From the NCBI GenBank assembly GCA_018969355.1, contig JAGWYO010000008.1, positions 1 to 49,318 on the forward strand: a stretch of DNA of 49,318 bases, read 5' to 3'. This DNA is from Actinomycetales bacterium (GTDB lineage Bacteria > Actinomycetota > Actinomycetes > Nanopelagicales > Nanopelagicaceae). The position numbers were made by a program, and so were the translations under genes. The notes beneath the pieces are model-generated. The model made no database searches. It saw only the letters and a list, made by a program, of their open reading frames with translations, and was not told the DNA's origin. Positions 15,682 to 24,809 of the stretch are shown here, in pieces. How positions within the stretch are numbered: the first letter of the stretch is position 1; every line of letters starts with the position of its first letter.

Positions 15682-15731
15682 AAAAAGTGGCGAAGGGTGG
15701 TTGAAAAAGGAGGAAAGTGGAGTAAAGTGGG
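15682..15731 (+). promoter_or_regulatory. MraZ operator array (10-bp phased GTGG repeats)
   Basis: GTGG begins at 15687, 15697, 15717 and 15727, with the degenerate AAGG at 15707, so five consecutive units keep an exact 10-bp period. Each is preceded by an A/G-rich run (for example AAAGTGG at 15715 and 15725). Looser GTGG(G) copies stand at 15656 and 15665. MraZ is known to bind TGGGN- or AAAGTG-type direct repeats with 5-nt spacers upstream of its own gene, which this pattern fits. It implies autoregulation of the dcw operon. Confidence 0.75.
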
Positions 15732-15783
15732 GAATTAAGCGCGGTAAGTAAGCGCAGCGAACCTGGGGAAGGGGGCGCTAACA

Positions 15784-16215
15784 ATGTTTCTTGGCACCCA
15801 CGAGCCACGCCTTGATGACAAGGGCCGTTTGATTTTGCCCGCGAAATTTCGCGAAGAACTCTCTTCAGGTTTAGTAATTACTAAAGGACAAGAGCGTTGT
15901 CTTTATGTTTTTCCATCAGGCGAGTTTTCAGTTATTACAGAGACGCTCAAACAAGCACCAGTGACTGCAAAATCAGCTCGCGATTACATGCGCGTGATGT
16001 TTGCAGGCGCACACGATGAAATTCCTGATCGTCAAGGTCGCGTAACTATTCCTCAAGGACTTCGCACATATGCAGGGTTAGAAAAAGATTGCGTTGTTAT
16101 TGGTGCAAATACTCGCGTTGAAATTTGGGATGCAACTTCGTGGAATGAATATCTAGCAGATCGCGAAAAGGGATTTGCAGATGTTTCAGAGGAGGTATTC
16201 CCGGGCTTGTTCTAA
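15784..16215 (+). CDS. mraZ: Transcriptional regulator MraZ
   Basis: This 143-residue protein has the two tandem SpoVT/AbrB-like halves of Mra[19 protein letters not shown] near the start and [10 protein letters not shown] near residue 82-91. MraZ forms a ring-shaped multimer that binds direct repeats upstream of its gene and tunes dcw transcription. The repeat array ahead of the gene is the probable target. The length is normal. The ATG is preceded by a G-rich stretch but no clean Shine-Dalgarno. A structured leader separates it from rsmH. Confidence 0.95.
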   Translation: MFLGTHEPRLDDKGRLILPAKFREELSSGLVITKGQERCLYVFPSGEFSVITETLKQAPVTAKSARDYMRVMFAGAHDEIPDRQGRVTIPQGLRTYAGLEKDCVVIGANTRVEIWDATSWNEYLADREKGFADVSEEVFPGLF

Positions 16216-16320
16216 CTCTCTCATCTGTGGCCACCGCCGACCCTTCGAAAATAACGGCGCCCCTTCCCCGGCGCCGCTATCACACAGATCCGTCGGCCGG
16301 CGGTGACCAGAGATGAGAGC
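16216..16320 (+). ncRNA. Structured RNA between mraZ and rsmH, resembling the mraW RNA motif
   Basis: The mraZ-rsmH gap folds into a long branched hairpin. The outer stem pairs CTCTCATCT (16218-16226) with AGATGAGAG (16311-16319). Next, CACCGCC (16232-16238) pairs with GGCGGTG (16299-16305), and GAC (16239-16241) with GTC (16292-16294). An inner hairpin pairs CGGCGCC (16255-16261) with GGCGCCG (16270-16276). ATCTGTG (16223-16229) is also exactly complementary to CACAGAT (16283-16289), a possible switch or competing helix. A conserved 'mraW RNA' is described upstream of mraW in actinobacteria; this matches in place and overall form, but no alignment could be run. Confidence 0.7.
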
Positions 16321-16378
16321 ACGGCAGTAGATAGCAAGAAAAAAAGAGAACTTACGTATGAGATGAAAGGGGGAGAGA

Positions 16379-17332
16379 ATGAATAACAACGTTGCACATG
16401 TATCTGTGATGCTAGATCGTTGTGTTGATTTACTGACCCCGGCAATTCAAGCAAGTGCTCATCCAGTCGTTGTGGATGCAACTCTGGGTGCAGGTGGTCA
16501 TACCGAAGCCCTTCTTACTAGATTTCCTCACTTAACAGTTATTGGAATCGATCGTGATGCAGATTCTCTTGCTGGGGCAACACATCGCTTAGCTCCATTT
16601 GCCAATCGCCTTCGCACATCACACGCAACTTTTGATCAGATTGGCGATGTTGTGGCATCCCATGGATACACGCAAATCGATGGTGCTCTCTTTGATCTTG
16701 GAGTTTCATCGATGCAGCTTGATCAAAGTGAGCGGGGCTTTTCTTACTCACAGGATGCACCCCTTGATATGCGGATGGATCGCAGCCAATCACTAACAGC
16801 TGCCGAAATTGTTAACTCATATGAGCCAGGTCAGTTAGTGAAGATTTTGCGCACGTATGGTGAAGAAAAGTTTGCAACCAGAGTGGTGGAGAGAATTGTT
16901 AAAGCCCGGGCTATCGCACCACTTAACTCAACTTCTCAGCTTGCCGATCTCATTAAAGAGGCGATTCCAGCGGCAACTCGTCGCACGGGCGGAAATCCCG
17001 CCAAGCGCACTTTCCAAGCACTTCGTATTGAAACCAATGATGAACTAGGAGCGATTACTCGTGCTCTTCCTGCAGCAATGCACCTTCTTACTATTGGTGC
17101 TCGTTTAGTCGTGATGTCATTTCAATCCCTTGAAGATCGAATCGTTAAAGAGTTATTCGTTGCATCCACCACTTCTGGCACACCACGCGGTCTGCCCTTT
17201 GATCTACCTGAATTTGCTGCCAAGTTCTCATTAGTTGTTCGTGGTAGTCAAACTCCAACTGAAGAAGAGCTCAATGAAAACCCGCGCTCGGCATCTGTTC
17301 GTTTGCGTGCTATTGAAAGGGTGGCTGCATAA
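16379..17332 (+). CDS. rsmH: 16S rRNA (cytosine-1402-N4)-methyltransferase RsmH
   Basis: This 317-residue SAM-dependent methyltransferase modifies C1402 in the decoding centre of 16S rRNA. It begins with H-V-S-V-M-L-D-R-C-V-D-L-L and the SAM motif V-V-D-A-T-L-G-A-G-G-H-T. The F-D-L-G-V-S-S-M-Q-L-D and E-R-G-F-S segments and the late S-F-Q-S-L-E-D-R-I-V-K motif are all typical. A strong purine-rich Shine-Dalgarno (AAAGGGGGAG) precedes the ATG. Its stop overlaps the ftsL start (TAATG). Translation may be influenced by the structured leader upstream. Confidence 0.95.
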   Translation: MNNNVAHVSVMLDRCVDLLTPAIQASAHPVVVDATLGAGGHTEALLTRFPHLTVIGIDRDADSLAGATHRLAPFANRLRTSHATFDQIGDVVASHGYTQIDGALFDLGVSSMQLDQSERGFSYSQDAPLDMRMDRSQSLTAAEIVNSYEPGQLVKILRTYGEEKFATRVVERIVKARAIAPLNSTSQLADLIKEAIPAATRRTGGNPAKRTFQALRIETNDELGAITRALPAAMHLLTIGARLVVMSFQSLEDRIVKELFVASTTSGTPRGLPFDLPEFAAKFSLVVRGSQTPTEEELNENPRSASVRLRAIERVAA

Positions 17333-17739
17333 TGGCAATGACGGCGTTAGTTCCAGCAATTACGCGCTCACGGGAAATCATCGTAACGAAGACTGCCGAG
17401 GTTGCTCTCAAACTAGTTCCAGATATTTCAGAGCAGAGCCAAGAAAATCGTAAATATTTTGCCAAGTTTGTATCTGTCGTAGGAATCGTTGCATTGATGT
17501 TTCTCCTCTTCATCAATACATTGCTCGCACAAGATGCATTCACGCTAAGTCATTTAAAAATTGAGGCCAAGATGGTCAGTGATCAACGTGAGGCCATCAA
17601 TCGTCAGATAGATGCAATTGCTGCACCTGAGAACTTAGCTAAGGCAGCTACTGCTTTAGGTATGAAGCCATCTGATGCTCCAACTTTTTTGAGCCTGAAT
17701 CCACCGCAAACTCCTGCAGAGAGTGTGGACAATGGGTAA
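17332..17739 (+). CDS. ftsL: FtsL-like divisome protein
   Basis: This 135-residue bitopic membrane protein has a cytoplasmic N-terminus of about 40 residues, one transmembrane helix (about 43-64) and an extracytoplasmic region of coiled-coil character (K-I-E-A-K-M-V-S-D-Q-R-E-A-I-N-R-Q-I). It lies between rsmH and ftsI, the standard place for ftsL, whose product forms the FtsQ-FtsL-FtsB complex that activates septal peptidoglycan synthesis. Sequence conservation in this family is low, so the call rests mainly on topology and position. The start overlaps the rsmH stop by one base; the end overlaps ftsI. Confidence 0.8.
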   Translation: MAMTALVPAITRSREIIVTKTAEVALKLVPDISEQSQENRKYFAKFVSVVGIVALMFLLFINTLLAQDAFTLSHLKIEAKMVSDQREAINRQIDAIAAPENLAKAATALGMKPSDAPTFLSLNPPQTPAESVDNG

Positions 17740-19531
17740 TTTTTCCTTAGCTCATAACCGAATTAGGGCCATGGTCTTTTTACTTGCTTTAGCGATGTTC
17801 CTATTTGGTTTGCGCTTGGTACAGGTGCAGGCAGTGCAGGCGGGGGATTACCGCATGCGTGCTGTGAATGAAATGGAAAATACAAAATCTCTTCCAGCCC
17901 CTCGCGGTGAAATAACAGATATCAACGGTGTGGCATTTGCTCGAAGTGTTGCTGCAACCAGCATTGTCGTGGACCAGACCCAAATTACAAACCCTGTTCG
18001 GGTTGCTAATTTCATTGCACCGATTCTTGATTTACCGGTTGCTCAAGTTCAAGCAAGCATCACCGGTAAGCGTAAATGGAATATGGTCTATCAAAATGCT
18101 AAGCCAGCGCTGTGGCAAAAGTTAACTCAATCAATTTCCGTGTTCAATTCACAGTACCCGGCAATGAGTCCAGATCGAATTATTGGCTTCTTCCCAGAGC
18201 GTGGTTATATCCGTGAATATCCCTCTGGCTCACTTATTGCCTCTTTAGTGGGTTTTGTTAATCGCGATGGTATTGGTGCAACAGGTCTTGAATCGAGTAT
18301 GAATTCAACGATTTCAGGTGTTAATGGCAAATATTCATTTGCAAATGGTTACGGCGCAGAAATCCCAGGCTCTCAATCAGAGATTATTCCAGCGCAAACT
18401 GGTACCACTGTTCGTCTAACTGTTGAAAGAGATATCCAGTGGGTTGCATCGCAAGCCATCTCTGATGCCGTTAAGGCATCTCATGCAATTAGTGGAACTG
18501 TCATTGTGATGGATCCAAAGACTGGTGAAATCTTAGCGCATGCAACTGCGCCAACTTTTAATCCCAACAACACCTCTAAAGTTGCACTGGTAGCTATGCG
18601 CAATCCTTCAGTTCAAGATGTCTATGAACCGGGTTCAACGGGCAAAGTAATGACTTTAGCAGCAGCGATTGAAGAAAAGAAAGTAACTCCAGAGACACTC
18701 ATTACTGTTCCGTATGCACTCAAGCGCTCCACCAAGGTTTTTCATGATCACGAAAGGCATGCAACCCAGCACTTGACTACCGCAGGGGTATTAGCTGTTT
18801 CCAGTAATACAGGTTCAATTCAAATTGGTGAACTCTTATCTCACGATACTTTCTATGACTATTTGACTAAATTTGGCGTTGGGTCAAAAACCGGTTCAGG
18901 TCTACCTGGAGAATCTCGCGGAATTCTTCCAAAAGTAGCAGAATGGTCTGGGACATCTGCACCAACAATGGCATTTGGACAAGGCTATTCACTCACCGCT
19001 ATGCAGGCCACAAGTATTTTTGCAACCATTGCCAATGATGGAATACGAGTATCGCCAACTGTTATTGCAGGTACTCGTGATGCAAGTGGAAACTTTACGC
19101 CAGCACCAGGGCGCACAAGCCAGCGCGTGATAAGTGCAGAGACTGCACAAACCATGCGCTTGATGATGGAAAGTGTTGTTTCCGGAAATGGAACTGCGCC
19201 AACTGCAGCTATTGCGGGTTATCGTGTTGCAGGCAAAACCGGTACAGCACAGCGTATTGATGATACGTGCGGTTGCTACCGTGGGTACACAGCCTCGTTT
19301 ATTGGTTTTGCTCCAGCAGATAAGCCAGCATATGTAATCAGTGTGACCATTCAAGATCCAAAGGGCCTGCACTGGGGCGGGGCATTGGGTGGACCAGTAT
19401 TTAAGAAAGTAATGTCCTTTGTTTTGCAAAGTCGCCACATCGCTCCAACTGGCACAACATTTGTGCCAATCCCGTTGAATGAAAAAGCTTTAGCAATGAA
19501 GAAGGCCCAGGATGCAACGGCCAATAACTAA
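17732..19531 (+). CDS. ftsI: Septal peptidoglycan transpeptidase FtsI (PBP3, class B)
   Basis: This 599-residue class B penicillin-binding protein crosslinks septal peptidoglycan. It has a single N-terminal transmembrane helix (about 11-30), a pedestal domain with the conserved P-A-P-R-G-E-I-T-D box, and a transpeptidase domain with all three active-site motifs: S302-T-G-K305, S357-S-N359 and K502-T-G504. No PASTA repeats follow. The ATG at 17732 is used; a GTG nine bases earlier is possible. It overlaps ftsL by 8 bp and murE by 20 bp. A C-G-C-Y insert between the KTG motif and the next strand (residues about 512-516) is the one local oddity. Confidence 0.95.
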   Translation: MGNFSLAHNRIRAMVFLLALAMFLFGLRLVQVQAVQAGDYRMRAVNEMENTKSLPAPRGEITDINGVAFARSVAATSIVVDQTQITNPVRVANFIAPILDLPVAQVQASITGKRKWNMVYQNAKPALWQKLTQSISVFNSQYPAMSPDRIIGFFPERGYIREYPSGSLIASLVGFVNRDGIGATGLESSMNSTISGVNGKYSFANGYGAEIPGSQSEIIPAQTGTTVRLTVERDIQWVASQAISDAVKASHAISGTVIVMDPKTGEILAHATAPTFNPNNTSKVALVAMRNPSVQDVYEPGSTGKVMTLAAAIEEKKVTPETLITVPYALKRSTKVFHDHERHATQHLTTAGVLAVSSNTGSIQIGELLSHDTFYDYLTKFGVGSKTGSGLPGESRGILPKVAEWSGTSAPTMAFGQGYSLTAMQATSIFATIANDGIRVSPTVIAGTRDASGNFTPAPGRTSQRVISAETAQTMRLMMESVVSGNGTAPTAAIAGYRVAGKTGTAQRIDDTCGCYRGYTASFIGFAPADKPAYVISVTIQDPKGLHWGGALGGPVFKKVMSFVLQSRHIAPTGTTFVPIPLNEKALAMKKAQDATANN

Positions 19532-21002
19532 CCTCCAGAAAAAACTCTCAGCGCTTTGCGCCATAGTTGGCGCTCAATCTTCTTCAAATAATTTGGATGA
19601 CATTGAAGTCAGTGGAATCGCCCAAGCAAGTAATGCAGTTTTACCTGGAGATCTTTTTATTGCCCTGCCTGGTGATAAGTTTCATGGAGCGCAATTTGCT
19701 GCCGATGCTATTTCGCGTGGGGCAGTTGCAGTTCTCACAGATGCCAAAGGTGCAAAAGATATAGATAGTGTTCCAGTACTCATTTGCGCTAATCCTCGCA
19801 GAGCTGCCGGTATTGCAAGTGCTTGGTTCTATTCCGAACCAATGCGCGATCTATATAGCATTGGTGTTACAGGGACAAATGGCAAAACTACAGTCACTAC
19901 TTTGTTACACCAAATTATGACCGCTGCTGGCCGAGACAGTGGATTAATCGGAACAGTTGAAACTCGCATCGGGGTGGAGAGCATTGCTAGTAAGCGCACT
20001 ACCCCGGAGAGCTCTGATTTACAAGCTTTATCTGCGGTTATGCGTGAGCGCCACATGCGAAATCTGATCATGGAAGTCTCAAGTCATGCAATAACGCTAG
20101 AGAGAATTCGCGGAAGTCACTTTGCAGTCGTTGGATTTACTAATCTCTCACAGGACCACTTAGATTTTCACAAGAATATGGAAGATTACTTTGCTACAAA
20201 AGCTAATTTATTTACCTTTGAGTATGCTGATTTAGCAGTTATCAATGTAGATGATTCCTATGGAAAGCGATTAGCTGCACAAACCGAGCTTCCTGTTGTT
20301 ACTGTGTCGCGATTAGATACAACTGCCACTTGGCACTTTGCATCCATAACCTCAGATTACATTGGTGCTTCAGTTTCTATTCGAGGTAGCGGCGGCATTC
20401 TCATTGAAGGTAAGACAGTACTTCATGGTGGCTTTAACTATGACAATCTCCTCATGGCAGTTGCCATTGCAGTAGAAAGTGGAGTTGATCCCATCGATAT
20501 CGCTTCAATCTTGCCATCGCTCAGAGGTGCAGCTGGCAGATTAGAAGGAGTGCGGCTTGGGCAAAATTTCACAGCCCTAGTTGATTACGCTCATTCACCA
20601 GATGCGGTAAAACGCGTATTAGAAACCGCGGCAGAGATAGCAGATGGCAATGTCATAGCAGTCCTTGGTTGCGGCGGAGATAGAGATAAAACGAAGCGCA
20701 CTCTGATGGGCCAGGCCCTTCATAATGGGGCAGATATAGCGATTTATACAAGTGATAACCCGCGTTCTGAAAGAGCTGAAGACATTCTGGTTCAAATGGT
20801 TTTAGATATAGATGTGGTTCCACCGAGTGAAGTAATCGTTGATAGAGCACAAGCCATTCGAACTGCGGTCAATCTTGCACAAGCTGGCGATGTTGTGATG
20901 GTTTTAGGAAAGGGTCATGAGAAAGGCCAGGAGATTAATGGACAGGTGCATGAATTTGATGATCGTATTGAATTAGCCAGGGCGATTGAAGATAAGAAAT
21001 GA
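19512..21002 (+). CDS. murE: UDP-MurNAc-tripeptide synthetase MurE (meso-DAP type)
   Basis: This 496-residue Mur ligase adds the third stem-peptide residue to UDP-MurNAc-L-Ala-D-Glu in the cytoplasm. The ATP-binding G-T-N-G-K-T-T is at 121-127, and D-N-P-R at 415-418 is the signature of enzymes that add meso-diaminopimelate rather than lysine. The order of N-terminal UDP-binding, central ATPase and C-terminal domains is normal. The start lies 20 bp inside ftsI, and the stop overlaps the murF start (ATGA). Confidence 0.95.
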   Translation: MQRPITNLQKKLSALCAIVGAQSSSNNLDDIEVSGIAQASNAVLPGDLFIALPGDKFHGAQFAADAISRGAVAVLTDAKGAKDIDSVPVLICANPRRAAGIASAWFYSEPMRDLYSIGVTGTNGKTTVTTLLHQIMTAAGRDSGLIGTVETRIGVESIASKRTTPESSDLQALSAVMRERHMRNLIMEVSSHAITLERIRGSHFAVVGFTNLSQDHLDFHKNMEDYFATKANLFTFEYADLAVINVDDSYGKRLAAQTELPVVTVSRLDTTATWHFASITSDYIGASVSIRGSGGILIEGKTVLHGGFNYDNLLMAVAIAVESGVDPIDIASILPSLRGAAGRLEGVRLGQNFTALVDYAHSPDAVKRVLETAAEIADGNVIAVLGCGGDRDKTKRTLMGQALHNGADIAIYTSDNPRSERAEDILVQMVLDIDVVPPSEVIVDRAQAIRTAVNLAQAGDVVMVLGKGHEKGQEINGQVHEFDDRIELARAIEDKK

Positions 21003-22375
21003 TCACTTTAACCGCAGGAGAAATAGCCCTATTAGTGGGGGGAGAGCTTTATTGCGATAGGGATTTGCTCATTTCAAAAGCGCCGGTTTTTGATTCACGT
21101 TTAGCTACGCCTGGTTGTTTCTTTTTAGCGCTCAAAGGTGATAGTGCTGATGGTCATGATTTCGCTGCCGATGGCTATCGAAATGGGGCGATGTTTTCAT
21201 TAACAAGTTATCGAATTGATGGGCCATGCATTGTCGTTGCTGATGTGCTTGAGGCTTTATCTATCCTGGCAGCCTTTATTAGAAAGCACTTGGATAAACT
21301 AGTAGTCATTGGCATCACAGGATCTCAAGGAAAGACAAGTACCAAGGATCTATTGAAACATATGTTAGGTGCAGTTGGTCCAACCGTTGCACCATCAGGT
21401 TCATTCAATAATGATTTAGGTTTGCCAATAACATTACTTGAGTGTGATGATCGCACTCGTTTTTGTATTCTTGAAATGGGTGCTCGACATATAGGTGATA
21501 TTGCTCGTTTGTGTGAGATTGCAAAGCCAAATATCGGTGTTGTTTTAACTGTCGGATCTGCCCATATTGGAGAATTCGGTTCCCGCGAGATTATTGCAAA
21601 GACCAAAGGTGAACTCATTGCTTCACTAGATAAAGATGGTATTGCCATTCTTGGTACTTATGATGAGTTCACACCCAAGATGGCAGCCCTGCATCAAGGT
21701 CAGGTAATTCTCTTTGGCGAAAAAGCAGATATTCAGGTAAGAGCTGCCGATATAGAAATGCGGGAAGGGCGAGCACACTTTGATTTAGTAACACCAGATG
21801 GTAGAGATGCTGTGGGTATGCGTGCAGTTGGAGCACATCAAGTAATGAACGCTTTAGCGGTTGCAGCCGTTGGGACAGCGCTATCGCTGCCGCTGGAGTT
21901 AATCGCAAGCTCTTTATCAACTGCAGAAGTATCTAGTAAGTGGCGCATGGAACTGCATGAAATTGGGGATCTATTGATTATTAACGATGCCTATAACGCT
22001 AATCCAGAATCTATGAGTGCAGCGATGCGCTCTCTCGTGCTCTTTGCCCAAGAACGTGGTGGTTCTTCATGGGCATTTGTTGGAAAGATGAATGAACTTG
22101 GTCAGACACAAGCGCCAGCCAGCGCTGCAATTGGCGCTCTTGCGCTTGAATTAGGAATTGATCATTTAGTTGAAATTAATGCTCCTGAGTATGGAGAACC
22201 TGCTGGCACAATGCAGGTTCATCAACGAGCCAGCATTGAGTCAGCAGTGGATTTAGTGGATTACTTTGCACCAGGTGATGTTGTTTTAGTGAAGGCATCT
22301 CGTTCCCAAGGTTTTGAAGTTCTCGCAGAATCATTAGAGCGTGCGTGGAGAGAAAAGAGTGGGGTAGATTCATGA
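20999..22375 (+). CDS. murF: UDP-MurNAc-tripeptide-D-Ala-D-Ala ligase MurF
   Basis: This 458-residue ligase attaches D-Ala-D-Ala to the UDP-MurNAc-tripeptide, finishing the cytoplasmic precursor. The ATP-binding loop is G-S-Q-G-K-T-S (108-114), the form usual for MurF. F-N-N-D-L-G-L-P, E-M-G-A-R-H-I-G-D-I and N-D-A-Y-N-A-N-P-E-S-M are further family landmarks. It is translationally coupled to murE (4-bp overlap) and to mraY (4-bp overlap). Confidence 0.95.
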   Translation: MITLTAGEIALLVGGELYCDRDLLISKAPVFDSRLATPGCFFLALKGDSADGHDFAADGYRNGAMFSLTSYRIDGPCIVVADVLEALSILAAFIRKHLDKLVVIGITGSQGKTSTKDLLKHMLGAVGPTVAPSGSFNNDLGLPITLLECDDRTRFCILEMGARHIGDIARLCEIAKPNIGVVLTVGSAHIGEFGSREIIAKTKGELIASLDKDGIAILGTYDEFTPKMAALHQGQVILFGEKADIQVRAADIEMREGRAHFDLVTPDGRDAVGMRAVGAHQVMNALAVAAVGTALSLPLELIASSLSTAEVSSKWRMELHEIGDLLIINDAYNANPESMSAAMRSLVLFAQERGGSSWAFVGKMNELGQTQAPASAAIGALALELGIDHLVEINAPEYGEPAGTMQVHQRASIESAVDLVDYFAPGDVVLVKASRSQGFEVLAESLERAWREKSGVDS

Positions 22376-23436
22376 GACAGATCCTTATCGCAGGGGCTTT
22401 GGCTCTGGCCTTTGCTCTCTTTGGCACAAAAGCTTTGATTCGAATTCTTGCTGCTCGTGGTTATGGGCAGATTATTCGAGACGATGGACCATCAACACAT
22501 AAAACAAAGCATGGAACGCCAACTATGGGCGGCATCATATTTATTCTCGCAGCAATATTCGGTTATCTCATGGCTCACCTTCTCACCGGAACACCAACGA
22601 CGGCTTCGGCTCTATTAGTCATCGGCTTAGTCATCGGCTTAGGCTTTATTGGTTTTTTAGATGACTGGCTTAAAGTTTCACGGCAAAACTCTCGAGGCCT
22701 TAAGGGACGTTACAAACTTCTAACTCAAGCCTCATTAGCTGGTGTCTTTGGTTATGCAGGTCTGCAGTTTGCCGATCAATACACACTTACTCCTATTTCT
22801 CAGTACCTATCAACTGTTAAAGAAACCTCAATCTACTTAGGTACGGGCTTCGTAATTGCTTTTGTGATTTTGATGGTGATGTCGGCAAGTAATGGCGTGA
22901 ATCTAACTGATGGTTTAGATGGTTTAGCAACGGGTGCAACCATCATGACTTTTCTAGCCTTTGTATTAATCGGGGTATGGGAGTTTGGTCAAAGCTGCAC
23001 AATCGATACAATCACAACAACTAACTGTTATCAGGTACGAGACCCACTTGATTTAGCCGTTCTAGCTGCAGCTTTTGCTGGAGGTTGCACAGGATTTTTG
23101 TGGTGGAATACGGCCCCAGCCAAAATAATTATGGGCGATACCGGTTCACTAGCCCTAGGTGCTGCTATAGCTGGCTTTGCAACCACGCTTCGTGTTGAAC
23201 TCCTATTAATTCCACTGGGTGGTCTCTTTGTCATCGTGACAATGTCAGTAGTGATTCAGACCTTGTACTTTAAAATCAGCGGAGGTAAACGGGTATTTCG
23301 AATGGCACCGCTGCACCATCACTTTGAATTAAAGGGTTGGGCTGAGATAACCGTTGTTATTCGCTTCTGGATAATCGCCGGCCTCAGTGTTGCTGGCGGT
23401 CTGGGTCTGTTTTATGCACAGTGGGTAGCTAAGTAG
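22372..23436 (+). CDS. mraY: Phospho-MurNAc-pentapeptide transferase MraY
   Basis: This 354-residue polytopic membrane enzyme transfers phospho-MurNAc-pentapeptide to undecaprenyl phosphate to give lipid I. The conserved K-H-G-T-P-T-M-G-G-I, F-L-D-D-W-L-K, N-G-V-N-L-T-D-G-L-D-G-L-A and M-G-D-T-G-S-L-A-L-G segments, and the late P-L-H-H-H-F-E histidine cluster, are intact. About ten helices are visible. The start at 22372 forms ATGA with the murF stop; a reading from 22345 would add nine polar residues before the first helix. Two stop codons stand in tandem (TAGTAA). Confidence 0.95.
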   Translation: MRQILIAGALALAFALFGTKALIRILAARGYGQIIRDDGPSTHKTKHGTPTMGGIIFILAAIFGYLMAHLLTGTPTTASALLVIGLVIGLGFIGFLDDWLKVSRQNSRGLKGRYKLLTQASLAGVFGYAGLQFADQYTLTPISQYLSTVKETSIYLGTGFVIAFVILMVMSASNGVNLTDGLDGLATGATIMTFLAFVLIGVWEFGQSCTIDTITTTNCYQVRDPLDLAVLAAAFAGGCTGFLWWNTAPAKIIMGDTGSLALGAAIAGFATTLRVELLLIPLGGLFVIVTMSVVIQTLYFKISGGKRVFRMAPLHHHFELKGWAEITVVIRFWIIAGLSVAGGLGLFYAQWVAK

Positions 23437-23441
23437 TAAAT

Positions 23442-24809
23442 ATGCCACTCTCTTTTAATGGCCAGAGAATTCTCATTCTCGGCGCAGGTCTGACAGGAAG
23501 TGCGGTTGCCCGCTCACTTGCAAAAAGAGGTGGTGATCTGACTCTTGCTGATGAAAACCCATCGGTCACATCTGATTACCCAGTGATACATGCGAACAAT
23601 GTTCTTATCCAGGATTTTGATTGCGTTGTAATTTCACCTGGGTGGCGCCACGATCACCCTTTAGTGATTGCTGCCCACGATGCGGGCTTGCCTCTGCTTA
23701 ATGAAGTTGATTTGGCGTGGCAGATTAAGAGTGAGATTGCACCGGGGCAAAAGTGGCTAGCAGTAACGGGAACAAACGGTAAGACAACAACTGTTGAAAT
23801 GGTTGCGGCGATGTTAGAGAGCGGTGGAGTTAAGGCAACTGCGTGTGGCAATGTGGGCCAGACGGTCATTGAGGTTGTGGATCGCAGTGATGCTTATGAG
23901 GTACTGGTTTTAGAGCTGTCCTCATTTCAACTACATTGGGCACAACAAGCACAATTTGTGGCAAGTGCCATCTTAAATATCGCCGATGATCACATAGATT
24001 GGCATGGAAGTTTTGATGAGTATGCACAAGCTAAGATCACAATCTTAGATCGCGCATCCACAGCTATTCTCAACGCAGATGATGGTGAAATAGTAAAGCG
24101 CACCAGCCATTGGCAAGGCCACAAAGTTTTCTACACCCTAGATACACCAGCGCCAGGTGAAATTGGATTAGTAGAAGAGCTCCTAGTGGATCGGGCCTAT
24201 GTTGAGGACCCTCAAGAAGCATCTATGTTTGCTGAATTGGCTGAAGTCAAACCCATGATTGCCCACAATGTCTCTAATACTTTGGCTGCAGCAGCACTTG
24301 CCCGAAGTGTTGGTGTTTCTCATGAGGATATCCGCTCAGCAATTAAGGGCTTTAGACCAGGTCGCCATCGAATCGAAACTATTCTTTCTGCTGATTTGAT
24401 TAACTGGGTTGATGATTCAAAAGCTACGAACCCACATGCTGCAACTGCTTCTCTGCTCTCATATGAATCAGTGGTGTGGATTGCAGGGGGATTAGCTAAG
24501 GGTGCACAGATGGAAGAGCTCGTGGAGCGCACGTCAAAGCGGATTAAAGCTGCGATTTTGATCGGCGCCGATAGAGCTTTAATTGAAGCTGCACTCATTA
24601 AGTATTGTCCTGAAGTTCCACGCGTTCTCATCGATGGTGAATCATCTGATGAGCTCATGGAAAAAGCTGTCACTGCTGCTCAGGGCTTTGCCCAAAGCGG
24701 TGACACAGTTCTCTTAGCACCTGCCTGTGCATCAATGGACCAATTTATCTCCTATGCCGATCGAGGAGATCGCTTTGCTGCTGCGGTCAAAAAGGTTGTG
24801 GGTAAATGA
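23442..24809 (+). CDS. murD: UDP-MurNAc-L-Ala:D-Glu ligase MurD
   Basis: This 455-residue ligase adds D-glutamate to UDP-MurNAc-L-alanine. An N-terminal Rossmann-like UDP-binding domain (L-I-L-G-A-G-L-T-G-S-A-V-A) is followed by the ATPase motif G-T-N-G-K-T-T (110-116), the C-G-N-V-G-Q motif and, late, D-D-S-K-A-T-N-P-H-A. It lies six bases after mraY and overlaps ftsW by 4 bp. All landmarks are intact and the length is normal. Confidence 0.95.
   Translation: MPLSFNGQRILILGAGLTGSAVARSLAKRGGDLTLADENPSVTSDYPVIHANNVLIQDFDCVVISPGWRHDHPLVIAAHDAGLPLLNEVDLAWQIKSEIAPGQKWLAVTGTNGKTTTVEMVAAMLESGGVKATACGNVGQTVIEVVDRSDAYEVLVLELSSFQLHWAQQAQFVASAILNIADDHIDWHGSFDEYAQAKITILDRASTAILNADDGEIVKRTSHWQGHKVFYTLDTPAPGEIGLVEELLVDRAYVEDPQEASMFAELAEVKPMIAHNVSNTLAAAALARSVGVSHEDIRSAIKGFRPGRHRIETILSADLINWVDDSKATNPHAATASLLSYESVVWIAGGLAKGAQMEELVERTSKRIKAAILIGADRALIEAALIKYCPEVPRVLIDGESSDELMEKAVTAAQGFAQSGDTVLLAPACASMDQFISYADRGDRFAAAVKKVVGK

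Noticed and set aside
18989-19438. 149-codon minus-strand open frame inside ftsI
   Set aside because: Cys/Ser/Thr-rich composition with no recognisable domain, fully covered by the well-supported ftsI gene.
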